A stretch of DNA of 64,000 nt from an uncultured Schlesneria sp. (GCA_903840265.1 CAIMFH010000163.1:1-64000), one strand, 5' to 3'; numbered from the stretch's first letter, positions 35,981 to 45,828 are shown. Notes: generated by a model not told the origin, from the letters alone. Program-made: numbers and translations.

Positions 35981-37913
35981 CAGTCCGACCATTCTCGTCG
36001 TCGATGACAATCCAGGCACCCGCTACTCGACCTCGCGTATTCTGCAAAGCGCGGGTTGGACGGTGACCGAAGCGGGAACCGGCACCGAAGCGCTGGCGAA
36101 GGCGAAAGATCGCGTCGACATGGTCGTGCTGGATGTTAACCTTCCAGACATTGACGGTTTCACGGTTTGCCGCATGCTGCGCGAACGAGAAGTGACGTCC
36201 CGAGTTCCGATCCTGCACCTGTCAGCCAGCTTCGTCAGCAGCGAAAGCAAGGTTACCGGACTGGACGCTGGTGCCGATGGCTACTTAACTCATCCCGTTG
36301 AGCCCCCCGTCCTCATCGCGACTGTCAGATCGTTCCTCAGATCACGGCAGTTCGAGATTGAACTTCGTCAAAGTGAAGCGAGATTCAAAGCGGTCTTCGA
36401 CAACGCGCTCACCGGTGTTTCGCTGCTCGACGAGCAGCTCGTCTACGTCGACGTGAATCCGAGGATGTGCGAACTACTCGGCATGGGCCGCGACCAGATT
36501 CTGGGCAAAAATATCGAAGAGTTGGTCGCCCTCGAAAATCGTTCGGCTGTCGAAGAAATCTTACGCAGCCTCCTCGAACAACCTGCCTGGCAAGGCGACC
36601 TGCCGCTCCACCGTGCCGATGGAAATCGCGTCCACCTTGAATGGCATGTCTCTAAACATGCCGATCCGAATTTGCGACTGGCGATCGTCAGCGATATCTC
36701 CGGCCGCTTGCGATACGAGTCCGAACGAGAATCGTTACTCCTGAGCGAACGTGCCGCACGAGCGGAAGCGGAACGAGCCAACCGTCTGAAAGACGACTTT
36801 CTGGCGACGTTGTCGCATGAACTGCGGACACCCCTCAATGCGATTGTCGGCTGGTCGCAAGTCTTGCGTCTGGGAAACCTGCCGCCAGCCGACATCGAAG
36901 AAGGCCTGGAAGCCATCGAGCGAAACAGCCGCGCCCAAGCCCAGATGATTGCCGACCTGCTCGATATCTCGCGCATCACCTCCGGCAAGCTGCGGTTGGA
37001 TATGGAGCGGCTGGATTTGGCACCTGTCATCGATGCGGCTCTCAAAGCAATCCAGCACACAGCGAATGAAAAATCGATCCGCGTGACCAGGACGCTGCAG
37101 CCCGATTGCTGCCTGATTCCAGGCGATCCGTCGCGCATTCAGCAGATTTTGTGGAATCTGGTGAATAACGCCGTGAAATTCACGCCCCACGGCGGCAACA
37201 TCAATGTCAGCCTGCAGCAAGTCGGCGACTACGTCGAGATCCGCGTTGCCGATAGCGGCCAGGGGATCTCTTCCGAATTGGTCTCGAAAATCTTCGAGCG
37301 ATTTCAACAGGGCGACTCCAGCAGTACCCGCGAACACGGTGGCCTGGGGCTTGGCCTCGCCATCGTCCGCCAACTTGTCGATCTGCATGGGGGACAAGTC
37401 ACTGTCGAAAGCGATGGCCTGGGACAAGGGTCAACCTTCATCGTCACGCTACCGACCGAATTCGCGCCGCACCTCGAACAACCCAGCACATCTGAACCAC
37501 AAGCCCATCTGAGTAGCTTGGCTGATCTCACTGGAACGCGCGTCTTGATTGTCGAAGACGACCCGGATTCGCGGAAACTCACCAAGCGCATTTTGACGGA
37601 AAGTCACGCCGAAGTCCGCGAAGCGAGCGATGTTCAGCAAGCCTTGGCTCAACTCGACCAATTCCAACCGCATGTGCTGGTCAGCGACCTGGGCCTGCCG
37701 GGTCGAGACGGGTTTGAACTAATGCGGGAAGTCCGCCAACGAGGTTATACCTCCAAGTCCCTCCCCGCCATCGCCCTCACCGCGTTCGTCCAACCCGAAG
37801 ACCGCCGCCGCGCATTGCAGTCCGGCTTCCAAGTCCACATGGCGAAGCCCATCGACCCGCACCACTTGGTCTCTACGATCGCCTCACTCGTCGGCACCGC
37901 GGCAGCGAAATAG
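35970..37913 (+). CDS. Hybrid histidine kinase (REC-PAS-HisKA-HATPase-REC)
   Basis: 647 residues; the ATG lies inside the last codons of the preceding kinase (11-base overlap). Domains in order: receiver with Asp55 (MVVLDVNLPDIDG), though the usual Lys of the K-P motif is replaced (GYLTHPVEPP); PAS (about 135-250, FKAVFDNALTGVSLLDEQLV); HisKA (FLATLSHELRTPLNAIVGWS); HATPase_c (LWNLVNNAVKFTPHGG, ADSGQGISSELVSK, GGLGLGLAIVRQLVDLHGG); and a second receiver (from about 525, LVSDLGLPGRDGFEL, HMAKPIDP). No DNA-binding output is present. It probably ends the stressosome transcript and passes the signal to an unlinked regulator. Confidence 0.92.
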   Translation: MLNSSPTILVVDDNPGTRYSTSRILQSAGWTVTEAGTGTEALAKAKDRVDMVVLDVNLPDIDGFTVCRMLREREVTSRVPILHLSASFVSSESKVTGLDAGADGYLTHPVEPPVLIATVRSFLRSRQFEIELRQSEARFKAVFDNALTGVSLLDEQLVYVDVNPRMCELLGMGRDQILGKNIEELVALENRSAVEEILRSLLEQPAWQGDLPLHRADGNRVHLEWHVSKHADPNLRLAIVSDISGRLRYESERESLLLSERAARAEAERANRLKDDFLATLSHELRTPLNAIVGWSQVLRLGNLPPADIEEGLEAIERNSRAQAQMIADLLDISRITSGKLRLDMERLDLAPVIDAALKAIQHTANEKSIRVTRTLQPDCCLIPGDPSRIQQILWNLVNNAVKFTPHGGNINVSLQQVGDYVEIRVADSGQGISSELVSKIFERFQQGDSSSTREHGGLGLGLAIVRQLVDLHGGQVTVESDGLGQGSTFIVTLPTEFAPHLEQPSTSEPQAHLSSLADLTGTRVLIVEDDPDSRKLTKRILTESHAEVREASDVQQALAQLDQFQPHVLVSDLGLPGRDGFELMREVRQRGYTSKSLPAIALTAFVQPEDRRRALQSGFQVHMAKPIDPHHLVSTIASLVGTAAAK

Positions 37914-38804
37914 CTATAGCGGCCTCGGCGTATTCCCAATCACAAATTGAGATTTGAGATCGCTTCTCATCAGCCTCGCAGCACTTTTCAGTGCCGACCT
38001 CTGCAGTCGCGAATCAATTGTCAGTAAACATGCACTTTTTTGAGGAAAACCGCCAAAAACAGGGCCGTTTTGTCCCCCAATGTCAAAAACTGTCCTGGGG
38101 TGTCAAAATCTGTCAGTGAAATCTTTGAAGAAAGATCCCAAGTTTTCCAAACACCATCTTGATCAGCGCACCACAAACCGGACAATCATCTTCACGACGA
38201 TCGTCACAGGTGCACCGTAACCAACGGACACGCCTCTGGGCCGCTCTCTTAGCGGAAGATCAGAGGTTCCGGTTCCTTAGTTGATAACGATCAAGACCGC
38301 GCTGTCCCCACGCTCTTCCCTGAGCGGCGGGCGTAAGCCCCCTGGCCCAACAACACACAAACCCTATTGCCACACGAGTTCGCAATACGACTACATGAAA
38401 GCACCTTCGCGCAGCTCAACGGCCGCGTCGACCCTTACTGTTTGGTACTGACTGCCCCCAGAAAGAAGAACGTGACCACATGACGACCCACTTGTCACAC
38501 CCCAAACAAGGCCCAATCGCCAGATTGGCCTCGAGCGCTAATGTCAGCGATCTGTCACTTTTCTGTCCGCAACTTCACGTTTCCGTGTGAAAAAATCGTC
38601 ACCCCCCCGAAAACCCTGCCATGGACTGACAAATTCTGCCAAATCGTAAGGAAACAGAACCCAACGATGTTCCGGATCCTCTTCTGCCCTCAATTGACCA
38701 CCACTCGAGGACTGCGCCCTCCAACGGTCGCATTTCAATGACGCCGGGTCTAAAGTGTAAAAAGTGGACCTGTTTTCGACTGGCAGCAAGCTTTTTGAGT
38801 GGCG
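37914..38804. other. Long non-coding stretch with decayed sequence
   Basis: About 890 bases without a supported gene. On the minus strand 38113-38259 encodes some 48 codons between stops, including RCTCDDRREDDCPVCGALIK, a CxC/CxxC zinc-ribbon-like string ending in FLQRFH. That could be the tail of a degenerate mobile-element or other gene. Around 38320-38345 sits a short hairpin-like GAGCGGCGGGCGTAAGCCCCC, of a kind I recall recurring between genes in planctomycetes. The motif TGTCA is frequent near both ends. Nothing else is recognisable. Confidence 0.4.
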
Positions 38805-40265
38805 ATGGTCGACTCGCCTGAAGGAATTTTTGACGTGGATCACGACGTTTACGACAACCCGCTGATTGGCCGATATGCTTCGACCGAAATGTCCCGTTTG
38901 TGGTCTCCGCAAACGAAACATTCGACATGGCGGAAGTTGTGGATCGCATTGGCCGAAGCCGAGCGTGAGTTGGGGCTGGATATTTCGCAGGCCCAGATCG
39001 AGGAATTGAAGTCACACGTTGATGACATCGACTTCAAGAATGCGGCCAAGCACGAAAAAATCCTGCGTCACGATGTGATGGCTCACGTGCATGCCTATGG
39101 CGATATCTGTCCGACCGCGAAGCCGATCATTCACCTGGGTGCCACCAGTTGCTACGTCACCGATAACACCGACCTCATCCTGATGCGCCGCGGCCTGGAA
39201 ATGCTGCGATCCAAGCTGGTCTCGACGATCGACCGCCTCGCCAAATTCGCCGAGGAATACCGCGCGCTGCCCTGCCTCGGCTTCACGCACCTTCAGCCCG
39301 CTCAACCCGTCACCGTCGGCAAGCGAGCGACCTTGTGGTGTTATGATCTGGTGCTCGATCTGGAAGAGTTGGAACATCGCATCGAATCCCTGCGCATGCG
39401 CGGTGCCAAGGGCACGACGGGGACCCAGGCAACGTTCTTGTCGCTGTTCAACGGCGATCACAAGATTGTCGAAGAACTCGACCGACGAGTCTGCCAGAAG
39501 ATGGGCTTTGACCGAGCCTACGCCGTGACCGGACAGACTTATTCTCGCAAGGTCGATGCCCAAGTAATCGACGTGCTGGGGGGGGTGTCGCAGTCGGCTC
39601 ATAAGGCAGGCTCAGACCTGCGATTGCTGCAGAGTCGCAAGGAAGTCGAAGAGCCGATCGAAAAGAATCAGATCGGGTCGTCGGCGATGGCCTACAAACG
39701 CAATCCCATGCGAGCGGAACGGATGTGCGGCCTGGCGCGGTTCGTGATGAGCCTGGCATCATCGGCCGCTCAGACCACTGCCACTCAGTGGATGGAGCGA
39801 ACTCTGGATGACAGCGCCAATCGTCGGCTGACGATTCCACAGGCGTTTCTGGCGACCGACGCGATCCTGATCCTATATCGAAACGTGGTGGATGGGCTGG
39901 TCGTTTATCCCAAGGTCATCGCTCGACATCTCGATGAAGAGTTGCCGTTCATGGCGACAGAAGAAATCCTGATGGCCGGTGTTCGCGAAGGGGGCGATCG
40001 TCAAGATCTGCACGAGCAGATTCGCATACATAGCTTGGAAGCGGCGAAGGTGGTAAAGCAACAGGGCCTGCCCAATGACTTGATAGCCCGTCTGAAGACC
40101 GACCCCAGCTTCGCGAAGGTTGATCTCAGTTCGGCATTGGACGCCAAGCGGTTTGTGGGTCGAGCACCTGAACAGGTCGATGCATTTATCACCGACGTGA
40201 TCCAGCCCATTCGGCAGCGCTATGCCGCAGACCTGGATCAATCCGCCGATGAATTGCGTGTGTGA
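38805..40265 (+). CDS. purB: Adenylosuccinate lyase
   Basis: 486 residues from ATG 38805 (a GTG lies two codons upstream). PurB splits fumarate from SAICAR and adenylosuccinate in purine synthesis. [10 protein letters not shown] then [21 protein letters not shown] is the usual planctomycete and animal-type start. Catalytic regions are present: [29 protein letters not shown], and the fumarase-superfamily signature [21 protein letters not shown]. The protein follows the longer PurB type (about 480 residues), like vertebrate enzymes. A PfkB kinase gene follows 43 bases later. Confidence 0.94.
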   Translation: MVDSPEGIFDVDHDVYDNPLIGRYASTEMSRLWSPQTKHSTWRKLWIALAEAERELGLDISQAQIEELKSHVDDIDFKNAAKHEKILRHDVMAHVHAYGDICPTAKPIIHLGATSCYVTDNTDLILMRRGLEMLRSKLVSTIDRLAKFAEEYRALPCLGFTHLQPAQPVTVGKRATLWCYDLVLDLEELEHRIESLRMRGAKGTTGTQATFLSLFNGDHKIVEELDRRVCQKMGFDRAYAVTGQTYSRKVDAQVIDVLGGVSQSAHKAGSDLRLLQSRKEVEEPIEKNQIGSSAMAYKRNPMRAERMCGLARFVMSLASSAAQTTATQWMERTLDDSANRRLTIPQAFLATDAILILYRNVVDGLVVYPKVIARHLDEELPFMATEEILMAGVREGGDRQDLHEQIRIHSLEAAKVVKQQGLPNDLIARLKTDPSFAKVDLSSALDAKRFVGRAPEQVDAFITDVIQPIRQRYAADLDQSADELRV

Positions 40266-40308
40266 TGCGTTTCTGAGTCTGCCATCTGAGTCGCTGAAAG
40301 AAACACGC

Positions 40309-41274
40309 ATGCCTGTATCGCTCGATTGTTTGTGTGCCGGAATCATCGTTGCCGATTCGGTCTGCCAGCCGATTGCCCGGATGCCGGCGCCTGGCAGTCT
40401 GGCACGGACCGACCGAATCGAATTCACGATCGGCGGCTGTGCCTCGAATGTCGCGGTCGACATGGCGCGACTAGGGCTGCGGGTCGGGGTTTCGGGTCGA
40501 GTTGGCGAAGACGTGTTTGGTCGCGAAGTTCGAGAGCGACTACTGGCGGCTGATGTCGATTGTTCGGGCCTGGTGATGAGCCAGACGGCACCAACAAGCA
40601 GCACATTTGTGCTGAACGTGACGGGTGAGGATCGGCGGTTCATCCACTGCGTGGGAGCGAATGCCGAGTACGACGGGAGCCAGTTGACACACAACGACAT
40701 CGCGGCAACCAAAGTGCTATACGTAGGTGGCTTCGGGTTACTTGAAGGCCTATCGCCTGAAAAAGTGATCCGCATGTTTCGCATGGCGCGTGAGTCGAAA
40801 GTGACGACCGTACTGGATGTCGTCATGCCCGAGTCTGGCGATCACCTGTTGGAATGGATCCGCGAAGTTTTGCCTTGGACGGATTATTTCTTTCCAAACA
40901 ACGATGAATCCACGCAGTTGTTGAATGGAATCTGTGATGTCGTCACACAGACGGAGCGTTTTCGTGAGTTCGGTGCCGGCACCGTGGCGATCACCTGCGG
41001 CAGTCGCGGAGCAGTCCTCAATTCACCGACACAGCGGCTGAAGTCGGGTGTCTATCCGGTCGAACCAGTTGACGCCACGGGAACGGGCGACGCGTTCGTA
41101 GCCGGCTTTATCTCCGGACTGCTGAGCGGTGTCGATTTGGAGAAGTGCCTGGAACTAGGGACCGCCATGGGGGCGAGTTGCGTCCGTTGCATGGGAGCCA
41201 CGACGGGAGTCTTTAACTCGCGTGAATTGCAGCAGTTTGTTTCGGCGCATCCGCTGAGCGTTCAATCATGGTGA
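40309..41274 (+). CDS. PfkB-family carbohydrate kinase
   Basis: 321 residues from ATG 40309; the longer frame overlapping purB has no similarity. The ribokinase fold is shown by the N-terminal GGCASNVAVDMARLGLRVGV with SGRVGEDVFGREVRERL, and by the C-terminal signature DATGTGDAFVAGFISG with catalytic Asp261. The FFPNNDESTQLL segment is the usual N-x-x-E element. It phosphorylates a sugar or nucleoside; the substrate cannot be named from sequence. Its place after purB might hint at nucleoside or ribose metabolism, which is weak evidence. Confidence 0.9.
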   Translation: MPVSLDCLCAGIIVADSVCQPIARMPAPGSLARTDRIEFTIGGCASNVAVDMARLGLRVGVSGRVGEDVFGREVRERLLAADVDCSGLVMSQTAPTSSTFVLNVTGEDRRFIHCVGANAEYDGSQLTHNDIAATKVLYVGGFGLLEGLSPEKVIRMFRMARESKVTTVLDVVMPESGDHLLEWIREVLPWTDYFFPNNDESTQLLNGICDVVTQTERFREFGAGTVAITCGSRGAVLNSPTQRLKSGVYPVEPVDATGTGDAFVAGFISGLLSGVDLEKCLELGTAMGASCVRCMGATTGVFNSRELQQFVSAHPLSVQSW

Positions 41275-41326
41275 TTGTGATGTCAAGCGGATCAAGTTGT
41301 GTCGTTCATAACCAGGGGCGTTACTC

Positions 41327-42691
41327 GTGACCACAGGTGCAGTCGCCACTCGCCCCACATCGAAAGGCCGCCCTCCGGGTCCACGCGGGCATTGGTTGTG
41401 GGGGAACCTCGCCACGTTTCAAGCGGATCGCCTCGGGTTCCTGCGAGACATCGCGAAACAGTACGGCGGGGTCGTTTACCTGCGGTTTGGCTATCGCCAG
41501 ATCTGGATCGTCACCGAGCCCTCCGTGATTGAACAGGTGCTGGTGACTCAAGCGAAACAGTTTCGCAAGCACTTCGCGTTACGACTGAATCCGATTGTCC
41601 TGGGCAACGGTTTGCTGACGAGCGAAGGTGACTTTTGGCTGCAGCAGCGCCGGTTGGCTCAGCCTGCGTTCGCGAAAGGGCAGATCGCTCAATATGTGCC
41701 GACGTTTGTCGAACATACCGAACGGATGCTCAATCGCTGGCAGGCCGGTGAAAACCGCGATGTGTTGCATGAAATGATGGCGTTGACGCTGGGGATCGCG
41801 TCCAAAACGCTGTTCGGTGCCGATGGAGATGAGCATGCAGAACTGGTTCGAACAGCGCTGAATGTCACTCAAGAAGAGTTCGTCCGCCGACTCGCGCAAC
41901 CGATTCAACTGCCGTTGTGGTTTCCGACAGCGGGGAACCGACGACTGGTGCGGGCCGCACGCGACCTGGACGAGATCGTGTACGGGTTCATTAGACAACG
42001 ACGAGCATCAGGTGAACAACGGGTGGACTTGTTGTCGCGCCTGCTGGCCGCGCGCGGTGAGGGAAACGCGGGCGGAATGTCGGACAAGCAGCTTCGTGAC
42101 GAATGCCTGACAATCTTTCTGGCGGGACAGGAAACGACAGCGCTGGCTTTATCGTGGACTTGGTACTTGCTCGGGCAAAGCCCAGAGGCCGCAAAGCGCG
42201 TCTATGCAGAAGTCGACACGGTCCTGCAGGGCCGCACACCGACGATGGACGACTTACCGCAACTCAAAGAGACCGAATCGATGCTGCTGGAGTCGATGCG
42301 GCTGTATCCCCCGGCATTCATTGTCGGACGCGAAGCACTCGTCGATACCGAAGTGGCTGGTTATCCTTGTCGGCGTGGAACAACAATCTTGATGCCGGAA
42401 ACGGTCGTTCATCGGGATCCTCGCTACTTCGATAGGCCGGATGATTTTGTTCCCGAGCGCTGGCGGAATGACTTTGAAAAGTCACTGCCGCACTGTGCCT
42501 ATTTCCCCTTTGGCGCGGGGCCGCGGATTTGCATCGGTAACACGTTTGCGATGATGGAAATGACTCTGGCGCTGGCGATGATCGCTCAACGGTTTCAATT
42601 CACGCTGGATCCGGGTCAAAACATCACGATGGGGGTTCAATTCACGCTGAGGCCGAAGCCCGGTGTGATGACGACTTTGACACCGAGATGA
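41327..42691 (+). CDS. Cytochrome P450
   Basis: 454 residues from a GTG at 41327 with AGGGGCG upstream. P450s insert oxygen into organic substrates. All hallmarks are present: I-helix FLAGQETTALALSWTW, K-helix E-x-x-R in LLESMRLYPP, PERW in the meander, and the heme loop FPFGAGPRICIGN with ligand Cys402. There is no membrane anchor and no fused reductase. The long form with PPGPRGHWLWGN resembles CYP4/CYP102-like fatty acid or isoprenoid hydroxylases more than short soluble bacterial types. It lies just before squalene-hopene cyclase on the same strand (about 140 bases), suggesting a triterpenoid link that is unproven. Confidence 0.94.
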   Translation: MTTGAVATRPTSKGRPPGPRGHWLWGNLATFQADRLGFLRDIAKQYGGVVYLRFGYRQIWIVTEPSVIEQVLVTQAKQFRKHFALRLNPIVLGNGLLTSEGDFWLQQRRLAQPAFAKGQIAQYVPTFVEHTERMLNRWQAGENRDVLHEMMALTLGIASKTLFGADGDEHAELVRTALNVTQEEFVRRLAQPIQLPLWFPTAGNRRLVRAARDLDEIVYGFIRQRRASGEQRVDLLSRLLAARGEGNAGGMSDKQLRDECLTIFLAGQETTALALSWTWYLLGQSPEAAKRVYAEVDTVLQGRTPTMDDLPQLKETESMLLESMRLYPPAFIVGREALVDTEVAGYPCRRGTTILMPETVVHRDPRYFDRPDDFVPERWRNDFEKSLPHCAYFPFGAGPRICIGNTFAMMEMTLALAMIAQRFQFTLDPGQNITMGVQFTLRPKPGVMTTLTPR

Positions 42692-42834
42692 GAAAAGGAA
42701 GAGGTGACTCAGTGCGAGTGCGCCTGCGGTTGCACGAAGTCACTTTGACGCTTAGCATCTAGCCGATTGTTGAATTGAACCGCACGGGTTCAGCTCCAAT
42801 GGGCTCAGGGATTCGAGTAAGGAACAGACCTGAA

Positions 42835-44976
42835 ATGAGTTCGGGTGACATGAGATCTTTCGGAAACAGCGGCGCAGCGGTGACCTCGGCCAACGGGCAC
42901 GTTGTCGACTTGGCATTGCTCGCAACGCGCCTGACGCCAGCGATTGAGCGAACTCGCGATCATCTGCTGAGCCTGCAACAGGCGGATGGGCACTGGTGTG
43001 CGGAGCTTCAGGGGGACACGATCCTGGAGTCCGAGTATATCCTGCTCCTTTCGTTCCTGGGGCAAGGGCAATCGCAAAAGGCGCGGGAATGTGCCGCCTA
43101 CATGCTGGATCAGCAATGTGACCACGGCGGGTGGGCGATGTTTCCGGGTGGGCCGATTGAAATCAGCGGATCGGTCAAAGCGTATCTGGCTCTGAAGATC
43201 ACGGGCCACGATCCCAAAGCGGACTACATGGGGCGTGCGCGCGAAGCAATCATTCGAGCGGGCGGAATGGAGCAGGTCAACAGCTTCACTCGCTTCTATC
43301 TGGCGATGTTGGGGATCATCCCCTATGACCTGTGTCCTGCGGTCCCGCCCGAAATGATCCTGCTGCCGAAGTGGGCACCGTTCAACATCTATGAGATGTC
43401 GTCCTGGTCGCGGACGATTATTGTGCCGCTCAGCCTTCTTTGGGCCTGCCAGCCGAAGACCACGCTGCCGCCAGAACATCAGATTGACGAGCTCTACGCG
43501 ACTCCGGCAAAGACTCTGCCACGCACCATCGGCGGTGTGAATCACGAAGGATCTCGCGGCTGGTTGAACTGGACGAAGTTTTTTCAAAAGGTCGACAGCG
43601 CAATCAAGCTGGGCGAAGGCTTGGGAATCAAACCACTGCGTAAGCGAGCGATCAAGCTGTGCGAGCAGTGGATTCTAGATCGCCTGAAGATGAGCGACGG
43701 ACTGGGCGCGATTTTTCCGCCGATCGTCTGGACGATCATCGGGCTGCGTTGCTTGGGCTATAGAGACGACTCAGAAGTCATCGTTCAACAAATGCTGGAG
43801 TTGGATAAACTTTGCATTCGCGAGAATGAGCAGGTCCGGTTGCAGCCCTGCTTTTCGCCGGTCTGGGATACGATCATCTCGATGATCGCGTTGCGTGATG
43901 CAGGTGTGTCACGGCACGATCCCGCGATCCGGAAGGCGATTGATTGGATCCTATCCAAAGAAGTGCGACATCCCGGTGACTGGTCGCTGTCGCACCCCAA
44001 CGTTGAACCCGGCGGGTGGTACTTCGAATACAACAACGAGTTCTACCCCGACATTGATGACACTTGCATGGCACTGATTGCTCTTGGCAAATGCTTGCCG
44101 GAAGGAGCAGGCCGCGAATGGACTATGGAAGTCTTCGACGAACCGAAGACTGGCGGCTCGGTTCCGCAGAACTCTGAGAGTCCCGTCGTGTTCAGCGGTC
44201 GCTCGTCCAACGCGGAAAAGGCAATTGCCGAGTTGGAAGCAGCCGCACCGATGGTCAACGCGATTCGTCGCGGCGTGCGCTGGCTGAAGTCGATGCAAAG
44301 CAGCGACGGCGGTTGGGGAGCCTTCGATGCGGATAACACCCGAGAAGTCCTGACGAAGGTTCCGTTCGCCGATCATAATGCGATGATCGACCCGAGTACG
44401 TCGGATATCACCGCGCGTGTCTTGGAGTCATTCGCAGGCTTGGGCATTCCTGCAGACGGCAGCATTCACAAGCGAGCCTTCGATTTCATCTGGAACGATC
44501 AACAGCCGGATCATTGCTGGTATGGTCGCTGGGGCGTGAACTACCTGTACGGAACCTGGCAAGTCCTGGTGGGTCTGGTGGCAAACGGGATCCCGACCAG
44601 TGATCCGCGACTGCAGAAGGCGGTCGAATGGTTGAAGGCGAAGCAGCAATCGTGCGGTGGCTGGGGCGAGACCGCTCGCAGCTATGATGATCCCAGCTTG
44701 CGAGGGACCGGCATTCCAACCGCCTCACAAACGGCGTGGGCTCTGCTGGGTTTGATCGCGGCTGGCGAAGCCGATTCCGTCGCCGTTCAACGGGGTGTCG
44801 ATTACCTGCTGACGACACAGCAGCCGAACGGGACATGGACGGAAACAGAATTTACAGGGACTGGCTTTCCGCGAGTCTTCTACCTGCGATATCACTATTA
44901 CTGCCTGTATTTCCCCCTGATGGCACTGGCGCGATACGCCAAAGCAACGACGAGCACAGTGTCAGCGCGGCAGTAA
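42835..44976 (+). CDS. shc: Squalene-hopene cyclase
   Basis: About 713 residues from ATG 42835. The open frame starts at a TTG (42775), and other ATGs (42799, 42850) are possible; the N-terminus is uncertain. The enzyme cyclises squalene to hopene on the membrane. QW repeats are seen throughout, for example HLLSLQQADGHWCAELQGD, SMQSSDGGWGAFDADNT and LLTTQQPNGTWTETEFTG. The protonating motif DIDDTC spans residues 406-411, against DxDDTA in most cyclases, with Cys in place of Ala after the three essential Asp. WYGRWGVNYLYGTWQVL is typical near the end. The stop lies within the mtdB gene on the other strand (15-base convergent overlap). Confidence 0.92.
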   Translation: MSSGDMRSFGNSGAAVTSANGHVVDLALLATRLTPAIERTRDHLLSLQQADGHWCAELQGDTILESEYILLLSFLGQGQSQKARECAAYMLDQQCDHGGWAMFPGGPIEISGSVKAYLALKITGHDPKADYMGRAREAIIRAGGMEQVNSFTRFYLAMLGIIPYDLCPAVPPEMILLPKWAPFNIYEMSSWSRTIIVPLSLLWACQPKTTLPPEHQIDELYATPAKTLPRTIGGVNHEGSRGWLNWTKFFQKVDSAIKLGEGLGIKPLRKRAIKLCEQWILDRLKMSDGLGAIFPPIVWTIIGLRCLGYRDDSEVIVQQMLELDKLCIRENEQVRLQPCFSPVWDTIISMIALRDAGVSRHDPAIRKAIDWILSKEVRHPGDWSLSHPNVEPGGWYFEYNNEFYPDIDDTCMALIALGKCLPEGAGREWTMEVFDEPKTGGSVPQNSESPVVFSGRSSNAEKAIAELEAAAPMVNAIRRGVRWLKSMQSSDGGWGAFDADNTREVLTKVPFADHNAMIDPSTSDITARVLESFAGLGIPADGSIHKRAFDFIWNDQQPDHCWYGRWGVNYLYGTWQVLVGLVANGIPTSDPRLQKAVEWLKAKQQSCGGWGETARSYDDPSLRGTGIPTASQTAWALLGLIAAGEADSVAVQRGVDYLLTTQQPNGTWTETEFTGTGFPRVFYLRYHYYCLYFPLMALARYAKATTSTVSARQ

Positions 44977-45828
44977 ATGGTGCCCCAGTTCGAACAGTGC
45001 TGTGGTATCGAAGTGACGGTCGTTTGATTCGAAGAGTCTGCGAACGGCGGCATGATGAATTTTCATCTTGGTGCCGCCGACTCCGATGGCCCCGTAGGTC
45101 ATGACGCCGTGGCGTTCCGTCGCTTTGTCCATCACTTCCACACTGCCGATCCCGGCCGGCGCAACGGCATTCAAATCGATAGCCAGCTTCAGGCCGGCCA
45201 CCGATCGCCATTGATCTTCGGCGATTAATTCCGCACCGGCAGCGCCGGCGGCGACGATTAATTGGACACCTTTTGTCGCGGCATCCAGACCAGCGACAGT
45301 TGACGATTCGCAAGGAGTCACTTTCGCAGAATCGCAGATCTTTGCGAGGCGATCGCGAGCCGCTTTGGAACGGTCCAATGACCGCGACGCCAGCGAGACA
45401 CGAGCCCCCTGACTCAGCAACAATTGTGCAACGCGGAACCCAACCGGACCTGTCCCAGCCAAGACGAGCGCCGAAGTTTCGGCCAGATCAAGGTGGTGCA
45501 TGGCACAGAGGACCGTCGCAGCGGCCGTCGTATTGGACCCGTTCGAATCCATCATGATCGACACCGAGAACGGACCAAACAACGTTTTCTTCACACGCTC
45601 GTAAACGGCCTCCCCCGCGGCGACATTGCTACCACCGATGAAGATGGCAGTATGCATCAAGTCCGACGGACTACGAGTGAAGATGGCGCCGTGAACCAAT
45701 GGTTCGACGTTTTCCGGCGTGATACCGCCATAGCTGAAGATTTCATCCGCCCCCGCATCCAAGGCGACGACTCGATCGAACGTACTCGCTAGCGAATCCG
45801 TATCAAACTGGATGAGAATCTTCTTCAT
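44962..45828 (-). CDS. mtdB: Methylene-tetrahydromethanopterin dehydrogenase (MtdB-like)
   Basis: 288 residues, the MtdA/MtdB size. The enzyme oxidises methylene-H4MPT to methenyl-H4MPT with NAD(P). The N-terminal domain has DAGADEIFSYGGITPENVEP and AIFIGGSNVAAGEAVYERVK, plus FGPFSVSIMMDSNGSNTTAAATV, all characteristic. A Rossmann domain follows: ALVLAGTGPVGFRVAQLLLSQGARVSLASRS. The C-terminal GAIGVGGTKMKIHHAAVRRLF is also a family block. The neighbour fae encodes the enzyme that makes its substrate from formaldehyde, although a terminator separates them. The end overlaps the convergent cyclase gene. Confidence 0.94.
   Translation of the reverse strand: MKKILIQFDTDSLASTFDRVVALDAGADEIFSYGGITPENVEPLVHGAIFTRSPSDLMHTAIFIGGSNVAAGEAVYERVKKTLFGPFSVSIMMDSNGSNTTAAATVLCAMHHLDLAETSALVLAGTGPVGFRVAQLLLSQGARVSLASRSLDRSKAARDRLAKICDSAKVTPCESSTVAGLDAATKGVQLIVAAGAAGAELIAEDQWRSVAGLKLAIDLNAVAPAGIGSVEVMDKATERHGVMTYGAIGVGGTKMKIHHAAVRRLFESNDRHFDTTALFELGHHLLPR

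Noticed and set aside
36443-37427. Two 230-codon minus-strand open frames inside the hybrid kinase gene
   Set aside because: They are antisense to conserved HisKA and HATPase blocks and give low-complexity Arg/Ser-rich or unlike translations.
38541-38741. 66-codon plus-strand open frame upstream of purB
   Set aside because: Composition is unlike the neighbours, and the minus strand is also open; treated as decayed intergenic DNA.
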